The notes below the pieces were generated by a model that was given only the letters and a program-made list of their open reading frames with translations, searched no databases and was not told where the DNA came from. DNA of 64,000 bases from Erythrobacteraceae bacterium CFH 75059 (GTDB lineage Bacteria > Pseudomonadota > Alphaproteobacteria > Sphingomonadales > Sphingomonadaceae): contig SJSR01000002.1 in NCBI GenBank assembly GCA_004331795.1, positions 707,675 through 771,674 of the forward strand. Reading direction: 5' to 3'. The translations under genes were made by a program, and so were the position numbers. Positions 12,319 through 21,764 of this stretch are shown one piece after another. Every line of letters begins with the position of its first letter. Position 1 is the first letter of the stretch.

Positions 12319-14136
12319 CTACGGCTCCCCCATCCTCAGCGCGGCGATGAAGGCCTCCTGCGGGATCGAGACGTTGCCGTATTCGCGCATCCGCGCTTTG
12401 CCCTTCTTCTGCTTCTCCAGCAGCTTCTTCTTGCGGGTAATGTCGCCGCCATAGCATTTGGCGGTCACGTCCTTGCGCAACGCGGCGATGGTTTCGCGGG
12501 CGATGACCTTGCCGCCGATCGCGGCCTGGATCGGGATCTTGAACAGGTGGCGGGGAATGAGGTCCTTCAGCCGCTCGCACATGCCGCGCCCGCGTTCCTC
12601 CGCGACCGAGCGGTGGACGATCAGGGACAGGGCGTCGACCGGCTCATTGTTGACGAGGATGTTCATCTTGACGAGATCGCCTTCCCTCAGGCCGATCTGC
12701 TCGTAGTCGAAGGAGGCGTAGCCGCGACTGATCGACTTGAGCCGGTCGTAGAAGTCGAACACCACCTCGTTCAGCGGCAACTCGTAGCTGACCTGCGCCC
12801 GCCCGCCGACATAGGTAAGGCCCGTCTGGATGCCGCGGCGGTCCTGGCACAGCTTGAGGATCGAGCCGAGATATTCGTCGGGCGTGTAGATCGTCGCCTT
12901 GATCCACGGCTCCTCGATGGAGAGGATGCGGTTGACGTCGGGATAGTCGGCGGGATTGTGCAGATACAGTTCGCGCGCGTCCTCCGTCCGGCTGGCCGCG
13001 AGCTGGATGCGGTAGACGACCGATGGCGCCGTGGTGATGAGGTCGAGATCGTATTCGCGGCTGAGCCGCTCCTGGATGATCTCGAGATGCAGCAGGCCAA
13101 GGAAGCCGCAGCGAAAGCCGAAGCCGAGCGCCGCCGACGACTCCATCTCGTAGGAGAAGGAGGCATCGTTCAGGCGCAGCTTGGCGATGCTCTCGCGCAG
13201 CTTCTCGAAATCGGCGGCGTCGACCGGGAACAGGCCGCAGAAGACGACCGGCTGCACCTCCTTGTAGCCGGGCAGGGCCTGCGCCGCGCCGTTCTTGACG
13301 GTGGTGATGGTGTCCCCGACCCGGGCCTGTTCCACCTCCTTGATCTGGGCGGTGATGAAGCCGATCTCGCCCGGCCCGATTTCCGGCAGGTCGACGCGCT
13401 TGGGCGTGAAGGCGCCCACCCTGTCGACGAGATGCTCGGTGCCACCCTGCATGAAGCGGATGTTCAGCCCCTTGCGGATCACCCCGTCGATGACGCGCAC
13501 CAGAATGACGACGCCGAGATACGGGTCGTACCAGCTGTCGACCAGCATGCCGCGCAGCGGCGCGTCGCGGTCGCCCTTGGGCGGCGGGATGCGGGCGACC
13601 ACCGCTTCCAGCACCTCCTCGATGCCGATGCCCGACTTGGCCGAGGTCAGCACCGCGTCCGAGGCGTCGATGCCGATGATGTCCTCGATTTCCGCCTTGA
13701 CCTTTTCCGGCTCGGCGGCGGGCAGGTCGATCTTGTTGATGACGGGCACGATTTCGTGGTCGTGCTCGATCGACTGGTAGACATTGGCGAGGGTCTGGGC
13801 CTCGACCCCCTGCGCGGCGTCGACCACCAGCAGCGCGCCCTCGCAGGCGGCGAGGCTGCGGCTGACCTCGTAGGCGAAGTCCACATGACCGGGCGTGTCC
13901 ATGAGGTTCAGGGCATAGGTCTTGCCGTCGCGCGCGGTGTAGTTCAGCCGCACGGTCTGGGCCTTGATGGTGATCCCGCGCTCGCGCTCGATGTCCATGT
14001 TGTCGAGCACCTGCTCGCTCATCTCGCGATCGGTGAGGCCCCCGCACGCCTGGATGAGCCGGTCGGCGAGCGTGGACTTGCCGTGGTCGATGTGGGCGAT
14101 GATGGAGAAGTTGCGGATCAGCGAAAGCTCGGTCAT
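12319..14136 (-). CDS. lepA: Elongation factor 4 (LepA)
   Basis: A 605-residue translational GTPase that remodels stalled or mistranslocated ribosomes. Seen: G1 AHIDHGKST near residue 15, the switch segment [14 protein letters not shown]3 DTPGHVDF, G4 NKIDLP, and the LepA-specific C-terminal domain ending in the basic [20 protein letters not shown] segment. Start is the ATG of [10 protein letters not shown], which matches the usual LepA N-terminus; the frame is open further upstream but without LepA similarity. It is convergent with the glycosyltransferase operon, 28 bases away. Confidence 0.98.
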   Translation of the reverse strand: MTELSLIRNFSIIAHIDHGKSTLADRLIQACGGLTDREMSEQVLDNMDIERERGITIKAQTVRLNYTARDGKTYALNLMDTPGHVDFAYEVSRSLAACEGALLVVDAAQGVEAQTLANVYQSIEHDHEIVPVINKIDLPAAEPEKVKAEIEDIIGIDASDAVLTSAKSGIGIEEVLEAVVARIPPPKGDRDAPLRGMLVDSWYDPYLGVVILVRVIDGVIRKGLNIRFMQGGTEHLVDRVGAFTPKRVDLPEIGPGEIGFITAQIKEVEQARVGDTITTVKNGAAQALPGYKEVQPVVFCGLFPVDAADFEKLRESIAKLRLNDASFSYEMESSAALGFGFRCGFLGLLHLEIIQERLSREYDLDLITTAPSVVYRIQLAASRTEDARELYLHNPADYPDVNRILSIEEPWIKATIYTPDEYLGSILKLCQDRRGIQTGLTYVGGRAQVSYELPLNEVVFDFYDRLKSISRGYASFDYEQIGLREGDLVKMNILVNNEPVDALSLIVHRSVAEERGRGMCERLKDLIPRHLFKIPIQAAIGGKVIARETIAALRKDVTAKCYGGDITRKKKLLEKQKKGKARMREYGNVSIPQEAFIAALRMGEP

Positions 14137-14203
14137 GACCCGCCCGGCCTTAGCGGTGCGGCGGGTCAGCGACAATCGGCTTCGGCGTCGGACGGACGGG
14201 TGG

Positions 14204-16417
14204 TCAGCTCTGCGCGTCGCCGGCACGCGGGGCACGCGCCGACAGGGTGAAGCAGGCGGGCGAGCCACCGCCTTTCTCTCCCCCGGCGATCAGCGACGGG
14301 CCGGCGCCGAGCGCGGCGACGGGTGCTCCGGCCACGGCGAGCGCATAGGGGGAAACCCGGTGACGCGTGCACAGACCGCCGGCACCGTCATCGACCAGCG
14401 CGCTCTCGAATTCGAGGCCCTGCGTGTCTCCGTCGGTCCGCACCACGGTCGCCACGGCCAGTTGACCACCTCCGAAGTCGAGGACGAACTGCGTGCCGAC
14501 CGGAACATCCTCCAGCCCCTCGATCATGGCGCCTGTCCGGGACAGGTTGCGCAGCGTGACCTCGTAGTAATGGTCCTGATGGATGAGGCCCACGCGGCGG
14601 AACACCGTGCGGCGCCCGGCCCGCTGCGCGCCGTCGCGCACCGGTTCGAGCTGCCAGTCGTCCGCGGCAAGCTGCGCGGCGACCTCTTCGGCGGCCAGCG
14701 CTTCCGAAAAGACGAAGCCCTGCGCGTGGGTGATGCCACGACCCCGCAGCGCCTCGAGAAGCGCCATCGAACCGACGCCGGCCGCGACCGTCTCCAGCCG
14801 GAGCACCTTGGCAAGCTCCACGATCGCCTGCACCATTTCAAGGTCGCCGAGCGTGTCGGTGATCGTGCTTTCGAAGAACGACTGCCCCAGCTTGATGGTG
14901 CAGAACGGGGCGCGGCGCAGATAGCTCAGCGAGACATAGCCCGACCCGAACTGGTCGAGCGAGAGCCTGACGCCGCGGCGGAACAGGGCGGAGACGATCC
15001 GTTCGACCTCGTCGTGGTCGTTGCGGTAAAGGTCTTCGCCGACCTCGATCTGCAGCCGCTGCGGATCAAGACCGCTCTCGTCGAGCGCGGCTTCGACGTC
15101 GTCGAGAAACTGCCGGTCGGTGAACTGGACCGGCGAGACCGGCACGACAAGCCGCAGCCCCGCCGGCCACTGCGCGGCGTCGCGACATGCCTGTCGCAGC
15201 CCGTCGCGTCCGATGCGGGTGACGAGGCGGCTTGCCTCCGCAACGGGCATGAAGGTGTCGGCGGAAACCCGGCCTCTCTCAGGATCGTGCCAGACATACT
15301 GGAGCTGCAGGGCGCAGACGCGGTTGTCCGCCAGCGCCACCACCGGCTGATACTCGACCCTGATGTGGCCTGCCTCGATGGCTGCGGCGAGATCCTCTTC
15401 CATCTGCCGGCGCAGGCGGTCCTCCGCCTCGAGATCGACGGCATAGAAGCGGAACTGACCCCGGCCGTTGTGCTTGGCGGCATACAGCGCCAGATCGGCG
15501 GCCCGCGTCAGCTCGTCCCGCCCCACGCCGTCATAGGGCGCGATGGCAATCCCGACCGAGGTGCCGATGCTGCACCGACCCTCTTCGAGGGCAAAGGGCT
15601 GCGAGAGCATGGTGATGATCTTGCGCGCGAGGTCGCCAAGCTGGCCGCGATCGTCCAGATCGGGCAGCAGCACCTGGAACTCGTCACCCCCCAGACGGCC
15701 GATCTCGCCGCGGGAGCCAACGACGCTCTCGATCCGGCGTGCCACCTCCACCAGCAGCTTGTCGCCGGCCGCATGGCCGAGCGTGTCGTTGACGTGCTTG
15801 AAACGGTCGAGGTCGAGCATCATCAGCGCACAGGCCCGGCGCGAGGCTCCGAAGGCCAGCAGCGTGGCGTCGATGACCTGTTCCATGCGGTAGCGGTTGG
15901 CGAGGCCGGTGAGTGCGTCCGACCGCGCCTGGCGGGCGGCTTCCTGTTCGCCGAGGAACGCGTCGGTCACGTTGATCCCGCTCCCGCGGAAGCCGAGGAA
16001 CGCGCCCGCCGCGTCGCTGACCGGTCGCCCGGACAGCCGCAGCACGAGCGTCCGGCCGCCCTCCCCGACCTGAACCGTGAAGCCGGCGAAGGACTTGCGC
16101 GCGGCAAGCTTCAGCGCGAGCGACGGCGCCTCCCCGCCCTGCCCCACGGGCGTCAGCACGGCGGTCAGCGGGCGTCCGATGAGGTCGTCCACCGCCACAC
16201 CGGCACTCGCGGCGATGCGCGGGCTGAGATAAGTCACGTGCCCCTGTGCGTCCGTGGCCCAGAACCAGGCGAGTCCCCGCTCCTCGAGATCCTCGATGAT
16301 CGCCAGCTTGTCCTCGCGCGACAGCGGAGCGGCGTTCGCGGAAGGGGGCGGAGACGCAGGATCGGACAGGCCGGAGCGACGGCCGCGCATGCGCGTTAGG
16401 AACGGCATCTCACCCAT
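14204..16417 (-). CDS. PAS-GGDEF-degenerate EAL-PilZ cyclic-di-GMP signalling protein
   Basis: A 737-residue, apparently soluble protein. Domains: PAS at about 41-155; GGDEF at about 165-320 with an intact RLGGDEF catalytic site (243-247) and no RxxD inhibitory site at the usual place; an EAL fold at about 335-585; and a C-terminal PilZ domain at about 610-700 with RRTVFR and NLSRTG, which fit c-di-GMP binding. The EAL part looks dead: QLQYVW stands where EALxRW belongs, LDQFG replaces LDDFG, and VAAGV replaces VAEGV. I expect diguanylate cyclase activity with c-di-GMP sensing. ATG 16417 was preferred to an in-frame TTG at 16447. It may control the nearby glycan operon. Confidence 0.88.
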   Translation of the reverse strand: MGEMPFLTRMRGRRSGLSDPASPPPSANAAPLSREDKLAIIEDLEERGLAWFWATDAQGHVTYLSPRIAASAGVAVDDLIGRPLTAVLTPVGQGGEAPSLALKLAARKSFAGFTVQVGEGGRTLVLRLSGRPVSDAAGAFLGFRGSGINVTDAFLGEQEAARQARSDALTGLANRYRMEQVIDATLLAFGASRRACALMMLDLDRFKHVNDTLGHAAGDKLLVEVARRIESVVGSRGEIGRLGGDEFQVLLPDLDDRGQLGDLARKIITMLSQPFALEEGRCSIGTSVGIAIAPYDGVGRDELTRAADLALYAAKHNGRGQFRFYAVDLEAEDRLRRQMEEDLAAAIEAGHIRVEYQPVVALADNRVCALQLQYVWHDPERGRVSADTFMPVAEASRLVTRIGRDGLRQACRDAAQWPAGLRLVVPVSPVQFTDRQFLDDVEAALDESGLDPQRLQIEVGEDLYRNDHDEVERIVSALFRRGVRLSLDQFGSGYVSLSYLRRAPFCTIKLGQSFFESTITDTLGDLEMVQAIVELAKVLRLETVAAGVGSMALLEALRGRGITHAQGFVFSEALAAEEVAAQLAADDWQLEPVRDGAQRAGRRTVFRRVGLIHQDHYYEVTLRNLSRTGAMIEGLEDVPVGTQFVLDFGGGQLAVATVVRTDGDTQGLEFESALVDDGAGGLCTRHRVSPYALAVAGAPVAALGAGPSLIAGGEKGGGSPACFTLSARAPRAGDAQS

Positions 16418-16589
16418 TATTCCGCACCCGCCGACTGCCCGATCCAACCGTTCCGCACGCCGCGCACTCTGGTCGATGCGTGGTTAGCATGAGGTAAAGG
16501 CGCGCTTCGCGATCCACCCCTGAGGTGCAGGTACTCCTCGGAACCTCGCCCCCGCAGGCTCCGTTCGGTCTGCAGATCAGGAGGCTTGC

Positions 16590-17768
16590 ATGAAAACTCT
16601 TCTCGTAACCGCCGCGGCCGCGCTCCTCGCGGTGCCGGTGGCAGCGCAAAGCGATTCGCCGCCCAGCCAGCCGCTGCCGGAACGCAGCACGGTCCGGACG
16701 GAGGCCGGAACCTTGCAGATGCAGGTCATCGCACGGGGGCTGGAGCATCCGTGGGCCGTGGCCCTGCTGCCCGACCGGCAGGCGCTGGTGACGGAGCGCA
16801 ATTCCGGGCGCCTGCTCGTCGTCAACACCGCCGACGGCAGCCGACGCGCCGTCTCTGGCGTGCCGCAGATCTTCCGCTTCAAGGGTGAAACGGGTCGCAG
16901 CCAGGCGGGATTGTTCGACGTCAAGCTGCATCCCGGCTTTGCGCAGAACCGGCTCGTCTATCTCAGCCTGTCGGCGCCCACCGAACGGGGTGCGACGCTC
17001 AAGATCGTCCGCGGGCGGCTCGTCGACGAGAGGGGCAGCGCCCGGCTGGAGGACGTGACCGACATCTTTTCGCTGCAGGAGGACGATCAGGACTCGAGCG
17101 GCCTGCACTTCGGTGGGCGGATGGCGATCCATGCGCCCACCAACGCGCTGTTCCTGACCGTGGGCGACCGCCGCAACATCTCGCGCGCGCAGGACGGCGA
17201 GGATCAGGCCGGCTCCATCCTGCGCATGACGCTGGATGGCGACGTCCACCCCGACAATCCGCACCGCGGCGAAGGCGACATCAACGACTACATCTTCGCC
17301 ATGGGCAGCCGCAACAGCCAGGCGCTCACCCTCGACTCGCGGGGACGGCTGTGGTCCGTCGAGCATGGACCTCAGCGCGGCGACCGCGTCGACCTCGTGC
17401 GCAGTGGCGCCAACCTTGGCTGGCCGTTCATCACCGGCGGCAGGGACTATTCCGATGCGCCGATCGGCGTCGGGCTCAGCCACCCCGGCATGACTTCGCC
17501 ACTGCACGTGTTCGCAGAGACGATCGCGCCGTCCGGCGCGGCCTTCTACGACGCGGCGGCGCTGCCCGCGTGGCGTGGGAACATGCTCGTCGGCGGGCTC
17601 TACAATCAGGCGCTGGTGCGGGTGGTCGTCGACGGAGAGCGGGTCGCCGCGGTGCACACGGTTCCGGTCGGCCGCCGCATCCGCGACGTGCAGGTCGCCC
17701 CGGATGGCAGCATCTGGATGGTGACGGAACATGCGGACGGGGAACTGGTGCGGCTCTCGGCACGCTGA
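16590..17768 (+). CDS. PQQ-dependent aldose sugar dehydrogenase-like protein
   Basis: A 392-residue exported beta-propeller protein of the soluble glucose/aldose sugar dehydrogenase (YliI-like) family, which oxidises sugars in the periplasm with PQQ. Seen: a signal peptide ending near PVAAQS, ARGLEHPWAVALLPD, HFGGRMA with a following GDRR, MGSRNSQAL, EHGPQRGD (the usual metal/PQQ-site loop) and ANLGWPF. Family members usually carry GHRNPQG where this has GSRNSQA, a mild deviation. A GGAGG-like site precedes the ATG. No PQQ biosynthesis genes are in the window, so the cofactor may come from elsewhere. Confidence 0.85.
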   Translation: MKTLLVTAAAALLAVPVAAQSDSPPSQPLPERSTVRTEAGTLQMQVIARGLEHPWAVALLPDRQALVTERNSGRLLVVNTADGSRRAVSGVPQIFRFKGETGRSQAGLFDVKLHPGFAQNRLVYLSLSAPTERGATLKIVRGRLVDERGSARLEDVTDIFSLQEDDQDSSGLHFGGRMAIHAPTNALFLTVGDRRNISRAQDGEDQAGSILRMTLDGDVHPDNPHRGEGDINDYIFAMGSRNSQALTLDSRGRLWSVEHGPQRGDRVDLVRSGANLGWPFITGGRDYSDAPIGVGLSHPGMTSPLHVFAETIAPSGAAFYDAAALPAWRGNMLVGGLYNQALVRVVVDGERVAAVHTVPVGRRIRDVQVAPDGSIWMVTEHADGELVRLSAR

Positions 17769-17831
17769 ACCGCCTGCCCGCTCCCCGCGGCCGCTTGCCA
17801 AGACCCGGACCGGCGTGCACCCTGCGTCCCG

Positions 17832-17852
17832 GGCGGAACGCCGCGTTCCGCC
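17832..17852. promoter_or_regulatory. Perfect 9-bp inverted repeat just upstream of the ferredoxin reductase gene
   Basis: GGCGGAACG and CGTTCCGCC surround a 3-base loop, ending 17 bases before the ATG at 17870. No T-run follows on the plus strand, so it is not a simple terminator. It could be an operator or an mRNA hairpin affecting access to the G-rich ribosome binding site. Confidence 0.4.
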
Positions 17853-17869
17853 GGAAAAAGGGGGGCGCC

Positions 17870-19201
17870 ATGCACCACCTTGCGATCGTCGGGGCAGGTC
17901 CGGCCGGCTTTTACACCGCGGAAGCGGCGGCGAGGCGCTGGAACGATGCCGTTCAGATCGACATCATCGACGCGCTTCCCGCCCCTTTCGGCCTCATCCG
18001 CAGCGGCGTTGCGCCCGATCACCAGTCGATCAAAGCGGTGGCCCGCCGCTATGCCCAGACCGCCGCGTCACCCCCCGTCCGCTTCGTCGGGAATGTCCGC
18101 GTCGGTCTGGACGTGACGCTTGCCGAACTGCTGGAGCTTTACGACGCGGTCGTCCTTGCGACCGGCGCGCCGGAGGACCGGCCGCTCGGGCTCCCGGGCG
18201 AGGACCTGCCGAACGTGTTCGGCAGTGCCGCGTTCGTCGGGTGGTACAACGGGCATCCGGCCCACGCCGCCCTGAAGCCCGACCTCTCCGGCCGGCATGC
18301 GGTTGTGGTCGGCATGGGCAATGTCGCCCTCGACGTCGCCCGCGTCCTCGCCAAGACCCCCGAGGAGTTCGCCGGAGCCGACATCGTCGCCCACGCCCTC
18401 GACACCCTCTCCGCGAGCGCCATCTCGCGCATCACCATTCTGGGTCGGCGGGGACCGCACCAGATCGCCATGACGCCCAAGGAGCTGGGCGAACTGCTTC
18501 ACCTTGCCCGCGCCTCGCCGCACGTCGATGCCGCCGACCTGCCGCCGGCAGAGGACGACGCCGCGCTGGAGCCGGGTCGGCGCAAGTCGGTCGCCCTGTT
18601 GCGGCAGTTCGCGCGGGAGGATGGCCCGGGCAAGCCGGTCCGCATCGCCTTCGACCTGTTCGCCGCGCCGGTCGCCTTCAGGGGCGACACGCGGGTGCGG
18701 CAGGTGGAGGTGGAACGCACCCGGCTGGAGGGCGACCGGGCCGTGGGCACGGGCGCGCGCTACCGTGTCCCCGCCGATCTCGTCGTCACCTGCACCGGCT
18801 ATCGCAGCACGGCTCTGGAAGGAGCGCCTTTCGACCATCAGGCAGGCCGCTTCGTCAACGAGGGCGGACGCGTGGCTCCGGGACTCTATTGCGTGGGCTG
18901 GGCGCGGCGCGGCCCGACCGGGACCATCGGCACCAACCGGCCCGACGGGGAGGAGGTGGTGGAACGGCTCGAGACCGACGGCTGGCGCGCCGGCGGTGCG
19001 CGCCGCGGCCGCGAAGGACTGGACGCCCTTGTCGACGCGCGGGGTATCGACGCGGTGACCTTCGACGACTGGCTGAGGATTGATGCCGCGGAGGTCGCAG
19101 CCGCACGGCCCGGCGCACCGCGCGAGAAGTTCGTCAGCGTCGCCGCCATGCTGCAGGCGCGCACGCTGCTTAAGGAAAAAACTCCTCGTCCACCGCCTTG
19201 A
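17870..19201 (+). CDS. Ferredoxin/adrenodoxin-type NADP+ reductase (FprA-like)
   Basis: A 443-residue FAD enzyme of the adrenodoxin-reductase/FprA group, moving electrons between NADPH and a ferredoxin. Seen: the FAD motif IVGAGPAGFYTAE at the N-terminus, PFGLIRSGVAPDH (family signature), the NADP Rossmann motif VVGMGNVALDVARVL, and the C-terminal RRGPTGTIGTNRPDG. The start was chosen at the FAD motif, with a G-rich site close upstream. It ends 32 bases inside the convergent Mrr-like gene. The redox partner is not in this window. Confidence 0.9.
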   Translation: MHHLAIVGAGPAGFYTAEAAARRWNDAVQIDIIDALPAPFGLIRSGVAPDHQSIKAVARRYAQTAASPPVRFVGNVRVGLDVTLAELLELYDAVVLATGAPEDRPLGLPGEDLPNVFGSAAFVGWYNGHPAHAALKPDLSGRHAVVVGMGNVALDVARVLAKTPEEFAGADIVAHALDTLSASAISRITILGRRGPHQIAMTPKELGELLHLARASPHVDAADLPPAEDDAALEPGRRKSVALLRQFAREDGPGKPVRIAFDLFAAPVAFRGDTRVRQVEVERTRLEGDRAVGTGARYRVPADLVVTCTGYRSTALEGAPFDHQAGRFVNEGGRVAPGLYCVGWARRGPTGTIGTNRPDGEEVVERLETDGWRAGGARRGREGLDALVDARGIDAVTFDDWLRIDAAEVAAARPGAPREKFVSVAAMLQARTLLKEKTPRPPP

Positions 19202-20090
19202 TCGCGATGCGCTCCTCGACCCGGCAGCCGACCGAGTGACGAACCATCAGCCGCCCCAGCGTCTCGCCATCGACCAGCACGATGCGCTTGCTCAATCCGT
19301 CGGCGGTCTGGCGTGCCTGATGCGAGAAACGGGCGGTCGTCACGAACAGGCCCTTGCGCGCCTTGCGCTGGTCAAGGGCGCCGAAGAACCCGCGGATCGC
19401 CTCCGCACCGACGGCGGTTCCGGGTGCGTAACGCTTCGCCTGCACATAGACCTGTTCCAGCCCGAGTTCATCCTGATTGATGACGCCATCAACCCCGCCA
19501 TCGCCGCTGCCGCCCAGAACCTCGCCCATCTCGTCGGGTGACCCGCCATAGCCCATGGCAATCAGCAGCCTGACGACGGCTTGCTCGAAGAAGGCCGGGG
19601 GCGCGGCGACGAGCCGGGCGAGCAGGTCCGCCGCAAGGGCGCTTTCCAGCTCCTCGCGTGCGCGCAGCATGCGTTCGTTCGGGGGCAACTCCTGCTCGGC
19701 TTCGGGGGGTGACGTGGCATCCGCTTCCCGTTTCGTCGACGATGTGACGAACGCTTCGAAAGCCGCATAGCGCCTGAGAGAGGCGGTGGTGATGCGCCCG
19801 GGAGCTTCCCTGAGCGCGGCTTCGCCCTCGCGCGTGATCGCGAAGACGCCGCGGCTCATGGGCGCGAGCAGTCCCGCCTTGCAGAGGTAGGTCTTGGCCC
19901 AGTGCACGCGGTTTGCAAACGTCGTCTGGCGCCCGGAGGGGAGCCGCTGCGCCTGCTGCTCCTGCGTCAGCGCGAAGCGGAGGGCCAGCCGGTCCACCAT
20001 GTCACGCACCCGCGTCGTTCCGCCGGCAGCCTCCTCGAGGAGCGGGAGCATGAGCGTCTGGAAGTCGGGCACCTCGGGCCGCATCGGCAT
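19170..20090 (-). CDS. mrr: Mrr-like type IV restriction endonuclease
   Basis: A 306-residue protein with an N-terminal winged-helix Mrr_N domain (about 1-95: MRPEVPDFQTLMLPLL, NRVHWAKTYLCKAGLL, FAITREG) and a C-terminal PD-(D/E)xK nuclease domain with GSGDGGVDG and QAKRY supplying the catalytic Asp and Gln-x-Lys. Family members cut modified DNA or act at stress. The start has a clear GGGGAGG site nine bases upstream. There is no partner methyltransferase, consistent with a type IV enzyme. It follows dnaN and the small secreted protein on the same strand, and its end overlaps the reductase gene. Confidence 0.87.
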   Translation of the reverse strand: MPMRPEVPDFQTLMLPLLEEAAGGTTRVRDMVDRLALRFALTQEQQAQRLPSGRQTTFANRVHWAKTYLCKAGLLAPMSRGVFAITREGEAALREAPGRITTASLRRYAAFEAFVTSSTKREADATSPPEAEQELPPNERMLRAREELESALAADLLARLVAAPPAFFEQAVVRLLIAMGYGGSPDEMGEVLGGSGDGGVDGVINQDELGLEQVYVQAKRYAPGTAVGAEAIRGFFGALDQRKARKGLFVTTARFSHQARQTADGLSKRIVLVDGETLGRLMVRHSVGCRVEERIAIKAVDEEFFP

Positions 20091-20116
20091 CGGCGGCAAC
20101 CTCCCCTTGCGAGCGG

Positions 20117-20479
20117 TTAGCGGGCGTCGCCCTCCTCGAGAGCGGCAATCTGCCGGCCGAAGGCCTGGATTCGCTGGCCAATCACGCGCGCGGCGGCTTC
20201 GCACCGCGGAGCGAGCGCAGCGGCGCCCGCGATCGTCTGCTGCAGCGCCTCCCGGGTGCCCCAGGCCTCGAGCGTTCCGCCACTCCGCGCTTCGTAGCGC
20301 CCCATCCAGTATGTCGCGACAGCCGCCAGTCCCGACTTCTGCTGTGCATCCTCAACCTGCCCGGAGGCTGCTAAAGCCATCAGCGCGCACCGCATCTCCT
20401 CGTCAGGGCTGAGCGCATCCTGCGCCGATAGCGGCTGGGCAAGGCACAGGAGCGCCGCGGCGACAGGAAACAAGCGCAT
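20117..20479 (-). CDS. Small secreted protein of unknown function
   Basis: A 120-residue protein with a clear signal peptide (MRLFPVAAALLCLAQ, cleavage near PLSAQ). The mature part is mostly helical, Ala/Gln/Arg-rich, with two Cys (one in EMRCALMALAA, one in PRCEAAAR) that could form a disulfide. I do not recognise the family. It starts three bases after the dnaN stop codon, so it is probably co-transcribed with dnaN, and ends 26 bases before the Mrr-like gene. Confidence 0.65.
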   Translation of the reverse strand: MRLFPVAAALLCLAQPLSAQDALSPDEEMRCALMALAASGQVEDAQQKSGLAAVATYWMGRYEARSGGTLEAWGTREALQQTIAGAAALAPRCEAAARVIGQRIQAFGRQIAALEEGDAR

Positions 20480-20482
20480 GGA

Positions 20483-21619
20483 TCAGACCCTCATCGGCAT
20501 GAGAACATACAGGGCGGATGCCTGGTCATTCTTGCGGATCAGTGTCGGCGCTCCGGCATCGGCAAGGTGCACCTCGACCACGTCGGAGTCCATCTGGCTC
20601 AGGATGTCCTTGAGATAATTGGCGTTGAATCCGATCTCTAGCCCGTCCGCCGCATATTCGGCGGCGAGTTCCTCGGCGGCGGTGCCGTTGTCGGGCGATG
20701 TGACGGACAAGGTCACTCGGTCATTGTCGAGTCCCATCTTGACGGCCCGCGTCTTTTCCGTCGCGATCGTCGCCACCCGGTCGACGGCCTGGTAGAACAG
20801 GCGCGGATCGAGGCGGAGCAGCTTGTCGTTCGCGGTCGGAATGACCCGGCTGTAATCGGGAAAGGTTCCGTCGATCAGCTTGGAGGTGAGCACCACCCCG
20901 TTCTCGCCGCCCAGGGTGAAGCGCACCTTCGACGGGGACAGATCGACCCGCACCTCGGCGTCGAGCGCCTCCTCCAGCAGCTTGCGCAGTTCGGCCACCG
21001 TTTTGCGCGGAATGATGACGTCCGGCATCCCCTCTGCGCCTTCCGGTCGCGAAAGCGTGAACCGCGCCAGCCGGTGTCCGTCCGTCGCGGCCGCGCGCAT
21101 CACCGGACCTGACCCGTTCTCCCCGTCCGACACATGCAGGAAGATGCCGTTCAGGTAATAGCGGGTCTCCTCGGTGGAGATGGCAAAGCGCGTGCGGTCG
21201 ATCAGCTCGGCCAGCAACCGGCCCGGCAGGGTGAATGTGGTCGGCAGGTCACCCTCGACAATGGTCGGGAAGTCGTCGCGCGGCAGGGTGGGAAGCTGAA
21301 ACCGGCTCCGTCCCGCCTTCACCGTCATGCGGTTGTCGGCCGCCTCGAGGCTCACCTGGCTCCCGTCGGGCAGCTTGCGCGCGATGTCGAACAGCAGGTG
21401 GGCCGAAACGGTGATGGCGCCCGGCGTGTCGACGCCGGCCGCGGGGATGTGCTCGACAACCTGCAGGTCGAGGTCGGTGGCCATGACCTTCAGCGACCCG
21501 CCGGCCTCGGCCTCGATCAGCACGTTCGACAGGATGGGGATGGTGTTGCGCCGCTCGACGACGGACTGGACGTGGGACAGGCAGCGCAGCAGCGTTGCAC
21601 GTTCCAGAGTGGCTTTCAT
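20483..21619 (-). CDS. dnaN: DNA polymerase III beta sliding clamp
   Basis: A 378-residue ring clamp that tethers DNA polymerase III to DNA. Seen: a typical N-terminus (MKATLERATLL, VERRNTIPILSNVLIEA), the central NGIFLHV and DGHRLA segments of the second clamp fold, and the C-terminal YVLMPMRV that ends most clamps. Start is the ATG before KATLERATLL. It is not beside dnaA here but downstream of fabG and followed by a small secreted protein three bases later. A 145-base gap upstream could hold its own promoter. Confidence 0.98.
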   Translation of the reverse strand: MKATLERATLLRCLSHVQSVVERRNTIPILSNVLIEAEAGGSLKVMATDLDLQVVEHIPAAGVDTPGAITVSAHLLFDIARKLPDGSQVSLEAADNRMTVKAGRSRFQLPTLPRDDFPTIVEGDLPTTFTLPGRLLAELIDRTRFAISTEETRYYLNGIFLHVSDGENGSGPVMRAAATDGHRLARFTLSRPEGAEGMPDVIIPRKTVAELRKLLEEALDAEVRVDLSPSKVRFTLGGENGVVLTSKLIDGTFPDYSRVIPTANDKLLRLDPRLFYQAVDRVATIATEKTRAVKMGLDNDRVTLSVTSPDNGTAAEELAAEYAADGLEIGFNANYLKDILSQMDSDVVEVHLADAGAPTLIRKNDQASALYVLMPMRV

Positions 21620-21695
21620 CGTGTTCCTACCCCTGTAGATCGCTTGCGGGCATGGCCGCGGACTCGCCGCAGGCAACGGCGTGGCCTTGACACCA

Positions 21696-21723
21696 TCCTT
21701 AGCCGCCACACCGCCCGCGGCAA
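21696..21723 (-). promoter_or_regulatory. Candidate promoter for dnaN
   Basis: Reading leftward, TTGCCG (21723-21718) and TAAGGA (21701-21696) are separated by 16 bases, about 75 bases before the dnaN start. The match to the sigma-70 consensus is only partial. Confidence 0.25.
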
Positions 21724-21737
21724 GCGGGCGCGGGCGG
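21711..21737 (-). terminator. Strong GC-rich hairpin downstream of fabG
   Basis: CCGCCCGCG and CGCGGGCGG form a perfect 9-bp stem with a 9-base loop, 28 bases past the fabG stop. There is no U-run after it, so it may need Rho or serve mainly to protect the fabG mRNA 3-prime end. It separates fabD-fabG from dnaN. Confidence 0.45.
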
Positions 21738-21764
21738 ACACCGCACGACGCTGGGGAAAACAGT

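Noticed and set aside
12271..14250. A 659-codon open frame on the plus strand opposite lepA
   Set aside because: It is a mirror of lepA: GC-rich codon use leaves the complementary frame open. The translation is His/Asp/Arg-rich without any recognisable domain.
13964..16399. An 811-codon plus-strand open frame opposite the GGDEF/EAL gene
   Set aside because: Composition is typical of a shadow frame, and the minus-strand gene has full PAS, GGDEF, EAL-like and PilZ motifs.
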